Below, in pieces: positions 6,880 through 9,003 of a DNA stretch of 9,003 nt. A program made the translations under genes and the position numbers. The stretch spans positions 1-9,003 of the forward strand of contig DXZL01000052.1 in NCBI GenBank assembly GCA_019419725.1, in the 5' to 3' direction. Origin of the DNA: Veillonella sp. (lineage in GTDB: Bacteria; Bacillota; Negativicutes; Veillonellales; Veillonellaceae). The notes below the pieces were generated by a model, which was not told the origin of the DNA, did no database searches, and worked only from the letters and a program-made list of their open reading frames with translations. Position 1 is the first letter of the stretch, and the number at the start of each line of letters is the position of its first letter.

Positions 6880-7803
6880 TTACTTATGATGAGCTTTAAA
6901 ATATTCTAATGTTTTTTGTAAGCCTTCATCTAATGTTGTTGAAGCTACAAATCCAAAATCGCGTTCCGCCTTTGCATTGCTTAACCGTGAATGTTTGATA
7001 TCACCTATGCGTTCAGCCTCATAATGAACCATAAAGTCGGCACCACTAATAGCTCTGAATCTCGTAATCAACTCATTTACAGATGTTCCCATATTGGTAG
7101 AAACGTTATAAATACCTGTACAGTTATTATTTCCCATAGCCTTAATATTAGCTTCTACCACATCTTCTACGTAAATAAAGTCTCTTGTTTGTTCCCCATC
7201 ACCATATACGGTTAAAGGCTTACCTTCAACAATTAAACGATTGAAAATACTTATAACGCCGCCTTCACCACCATCCCCTTGACGTGGTCCATATACATTA
7301 GCATATCTAAAGCATACTGTATTTAATCCAAAAGCTTCACGATAAATACGCAAATACCCTTCTGCAGTAAGCTTGGTTAACCCATAGAAGGATGATGGCA
7401 TACCACTAAGTTCTTCAGTTAATGGTAACACTGCTAAGTCCCCATAAACAGCAGCTGAAGAAGGCATTAAAAATTGTTCAACTTTCACCTTACGACAGGC
7501 ATCAAGTACATTTATTAGCCCTAGTAAATTAACATCACAGTCATATCCAGGATTCTCCATTGAGGACTGCACCATAGTTTGAGCAGCCTCATGGAACACA
7601 ATAGAGGGCTTAAACATTTCAAATACAGATAATAATTTTGGGTCTCGTACATCCATCTCAATAAATTGAGCGGACTCATGTACAAAAGAACGCATACCTG
7701 TAGATAGATTGTCTATAACAAGCACATTGTGCCCCAATCCAATTAATCGATCAACGAGATGAGAACCAATAAATCCGGCTCCACCAGTAACACATATATT
7801 CAT
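6880..7803 (-). CDS. NAD-dependent epimerase, second GalE-like (UDP-sugar 4-epimerase)
   Basis: This is a 307-residue extended short-chain dehydrogenase/reductase. GGAGFIG (7-13) binds NAD, Asp31 of DNLS follows the second strand, SSAAVYG (115-121) supplies the active-site serine, and Tyr140/Lys144 sit in YGLTK. RYANVYGPRQGDGGEGGVISIF (166-187) resembles the GalE/WbpP-like branch common in thermophiles, archaea and Firmicutes rather than classical GalE. The likely reaction is 4-epimerisation of UDP-glucose or UDP-GlcNAc; substrate is uncertain. An in-frame GTG at 7839 would add 12 residues but would overlap the RNase HI stop and lacks a ribosome-binding site. AAAGGAGG sits 5 bases before the ATG at 7803, and MNICVTGG is the normal family start. 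The gene lies 22 bases after the RNase HI gene and 20 before the DUF1294 gene. It is clearly distinct from the galE at 4061-5050, so it is not a recent duplicate. Confidence 0.9.
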   Translation of the reverse strand: MNICVTGGAGFIGSHLVDRLIGLGHNVLVIDNLSTGMRSFVHESAQFIEMDVRDPKLLSVFEMFKPSIVFHEAAQTMVQSSMENPGYDCDVNLLGLINVLDACRKVKVEQFLMPSSAAVYGDLAVLPLTEELSGMPSSFYGLTKLTAEGYLRIYREAFGLNTVCFRYANVYGPRQGDGGEGGVISIFNRLIVEGKPLTVYGDGEQTRDFIYVEDVVEANIKAMGNNNCTGIYNVSTNMGTSVNELITRFRAISGADFMVHYEAERIGDIKHSRLSNAKAERDFGFVASTTLDEGLQKTLEYFKAHHK

Positions 7804-7825
7804 AGCACCCTCCTTTCTGAGAAAT

Positions 7826-8551
7826 CTAAATTCCCGCACCTTTTTTGGCTAATACATCAGCCATTTCATTATATATATCGCCCGTATGTGCTGCCACCTT
7901 GTGAAAGTGTACGCGCACACGATTTTTTATAGAGTCATAAAATGCAGCATATTGTTGAGTTAGTGCATTATTGCGTTTCCATCTTTTAGTAGCCCACATT
8001 TCAATTCCCATATAATCATAATATAAGGAACATTCAGGAATACCCTGATCAACAGCATATTTCATAACATACATCGCAGCTAATAGCTCGCCAGACACAT
8101 TCCAAAAAGCCGTATATCGTTCATCAGTAGAGGGAAAGGAAAAAGTCTTTCTAGTCCCATTCAAGAAGATAACACCACCAGCACCAACTGTATTGGTACC
8201 TTTATTATAACTACCATCAATATAAGCAATAATAAGGTCGGCCTTAGTAAAATCTGGTTTCACCATATTTGGAGATACCTTATTTTGAACTTTAGAACTA
8301 AATCCTATAGGTCTAGAATTCATAGATTTAGACTTAACTGCTTGTGGCGATTTAGGTTCGCTCCGTTTAGCACTCATAAAATCACTCAAGGATAATCCTG
8401 AATCATCTACAAAGGCACGTGCTTCTGCTTCTGTAGAGAAAGATTTGTAGATAGCACCGCCAAAACCCTTTACCTGTTTCTCACAGTCAGCCCAGGTAGT
8501 ATAAACTCCTGGTACACGGCCTTGACGAACTGCATAAAACTTCTTTGCCAT
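7826..8551 (-). CDS. rnhA: Ribonuclease HI with N-terminal RNA:DNA hybrid-binding domain
   Basis: This enzyme cleaves the RNA strand of RNA:DNA hybrids such as R-loops and primers. Residues 3-49 form a caulimovirus-viroplasmin-type hybrid-binding domain (FYAVRQGRVPGVY, TW at 19-20, FGGAIYKSFST). A basic, Ser/Lys-rich flexible linker spans about 55-104. The RNase H fold follows at about 105-241, with the expected catalytic set Asp112 (YIDGSY), Glu155 (SGELLAA), Asp179 (YYDY), His222 (AAHTGD) and Asp232 (MADVLA). The architecture matches the eukaryotic and Bacillus halodurans-type RNase HI rather than E. coli RnhA, which lacks the extra domain. The ATG has AGAGG close upstream, overlapping the end of the ybaK-type gene 9 bases away, so the two are likely cotranscribed. 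All catalytic residues are present and I expect an active enzyme. Confidence 0.93.
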   Translation of the reverse strand: MAKKFYAVRQGRVPGVYTTWADCEKQVKGFGGAIYKSFSTEAEARAFVDDSGLSLSDFMSAKRSEPKSPQAVKSKSMNSRPIGFSSKVQNKVSPNMVKPDFTKADLIIAYIDGSYNKGTNTVGAGGVIFLNGTRKTFSFPSTDERYTAFWNVSGELLAAMYVMKYAVDQGIPECSLYYDYMGIEMWATKRWKRNNALTQQYAAFYDSIKNRVRVHFHKVAAHTGDIYNEMADVLAKKGAGI

Positions 8552-8560
8552 ACGTACCTC

Positions 8561-9003
8561 TTAATGATCCATTGTAAGTACTACAAATTCAGCATTTACA
8601 ACAGAGGCCAAATCCTTTGGATTTACCTTCATCTGCATGCCTCGTAGACCAGCGCTTACATATACAAATTCTTGAGGTTCCATTGTAGCATCAAAATAGG
8701 TAGGAAACGATTTTTTCATCCCCACTGGAGAACATCCGCCCCGTAAGTATCCGGTAATACCTAGTAAGTCCTTAACATGAACCAGTTCTACAGACTTATT
8801 ATGACTGACACGAGCCGCTTGTTTCATATCTAGCTCTTCAGCCACTGGAATACAGAATACTACAAACCCTGTTTTATCGCCCTTACCAACTAGTGTTTTA
8901 AAGACTTGTTTTTCATCGAGTCCTAAAGCTTCTACTACATGAAGGCCTGCAGCACGCTCTTCAGACCACTCATATTCGCTAATACTATAAGGTATCTTAT
9001 GAG
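8561..9003 (-). CDS. ybaK: YbaK/EbsC-family aminoacyl-tRNA deacylase, 5' end cut by window
   Basis: This is a YbaK-type trans-editing enzyme; family members hydrolyse mischarged tRNA such as Cys-tRNA(Pro). The reading frame is open from the window edge (first full codon at 9001), giving 146 visible residues. Conserved blocks are KIPYSISEYEW near the visible start, VFKTLVGKGDKTGFVVFCIPV, then ELDMKQAARV, SVELVHVKDLLGITGYLRGGCSPVGMKK and the C-terminal FVYVSAGLRGMQMKVNPKDL. A GTG at 8845 could be mistaken for a start of a 94-residue protein, but it lies inside the domain and the upstream codons are clearly homologous. Family length of about 155-160 residues implies that only some 10-15 N-terminal residues are missing. 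The TAA is 9 bases before the RNase HI start. The catalytic lysine region (VFKTL) and the GGCSP loop are present, so it should be functional. YbaK versus another member of the superfamily is not settled, but the GGCSP and SVELVHVKDL blocks favour YbaK. Confidence 0.92.
   Translation of the reverse strand, partial: HKIPYSISEYEWSEERAAGLHVVEALGLDEKQVFKTLVGKGDKTGFVVFCIPVAEELDMKQAARVSHNKSVELVHVKDLLGITGYLRGGCSPVGMKKSFPTYFDATMEPQEFVYVSAGLRGMQMKVNPKDLASVVNAEFVVLTMDH

Noticed and set aside
8561..8845. A stand-alone 94-residue protein starting at GTG 8845
   Set aside because: The frame stays open and homologous to YbaK through to the window edge, so this is the C-terminal part of a longer gene.

Overview
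This window is a compact, roughly 39-40% GC bacterial segment in which every credible gene lies on the minus strand. Reading in the direction of transcription (high to low coordinates) the order is: ybaK-type aminoacyl-tRNA deacylase (5' end cut by the window edge), RNase HI with an N-terminal hybrid-binding domain, a GalE-like NAD-dependent epimerase, a small DUF1294 membrane protein, glucose-6-phosphate isomerase (pgi), UDP-glucose 4-epimerase (galE), a strong intrinsic terminator, a GspC/PilP-like inner-membrane protein, a short PilQ/GspD-type secretin, and a duplicated-ATPase ABC-F protein (3' end cut by the window edge). No tRNA, rRNA, CRISPR array, insertion sequence or phage gene is visible, and no stretch over 300 bases lacks a gene.

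Organism: the low GC, strong AGGAGG ribosome-binding sites and Bacillus-like Pgi and RNase HI architecture point to Firmicutes. The secretin gene requires an outer membrane. Together these suggest a diderm Firmicute (Negativicutes), with a Veillonella-like species as my best guess. The genus is an inference and was not checked against any database.

Layout: genes 8561-9003, 7826-8551, 6880-7803 and 6581-6859 are separated by only 9-22 bases and probably share a transcript. An 81-base gap (6500-6580) then holds an extended -10 promoter embedded in a long AT-rich inverted repeat, followed by pgi-galE, which are 9 bases apart. This unit ends at a hairpin with a T tract at 3979-4024. The next unit is pilP-like/pilQ-like (19-base overlap) followed 28 bases later by the ABC-F gene, which also seems to have its own extended -10 promoter across the secretin stop codon.

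How the genes work together: Pgi links fructose-6-phosphate to glucose-6-phosphate, and the two epimerases use UDP-sugars downstream of it, a logical supply line for surface polysaccharide or LPS. The secretin pair forms the outer-membrane gate and its periplasmic connector for a type IV pilus, competence or type II secretion machine whose other genes are not here. The most interesting items are the orphan, reduced secretin pair, the hairpin that would hide the Shine-Dalgarno of its first gene together with a 7-codon overlapping mini-ORF, and the inverted repeat over the pgi promoter. I see no clearly new multi-gene system.
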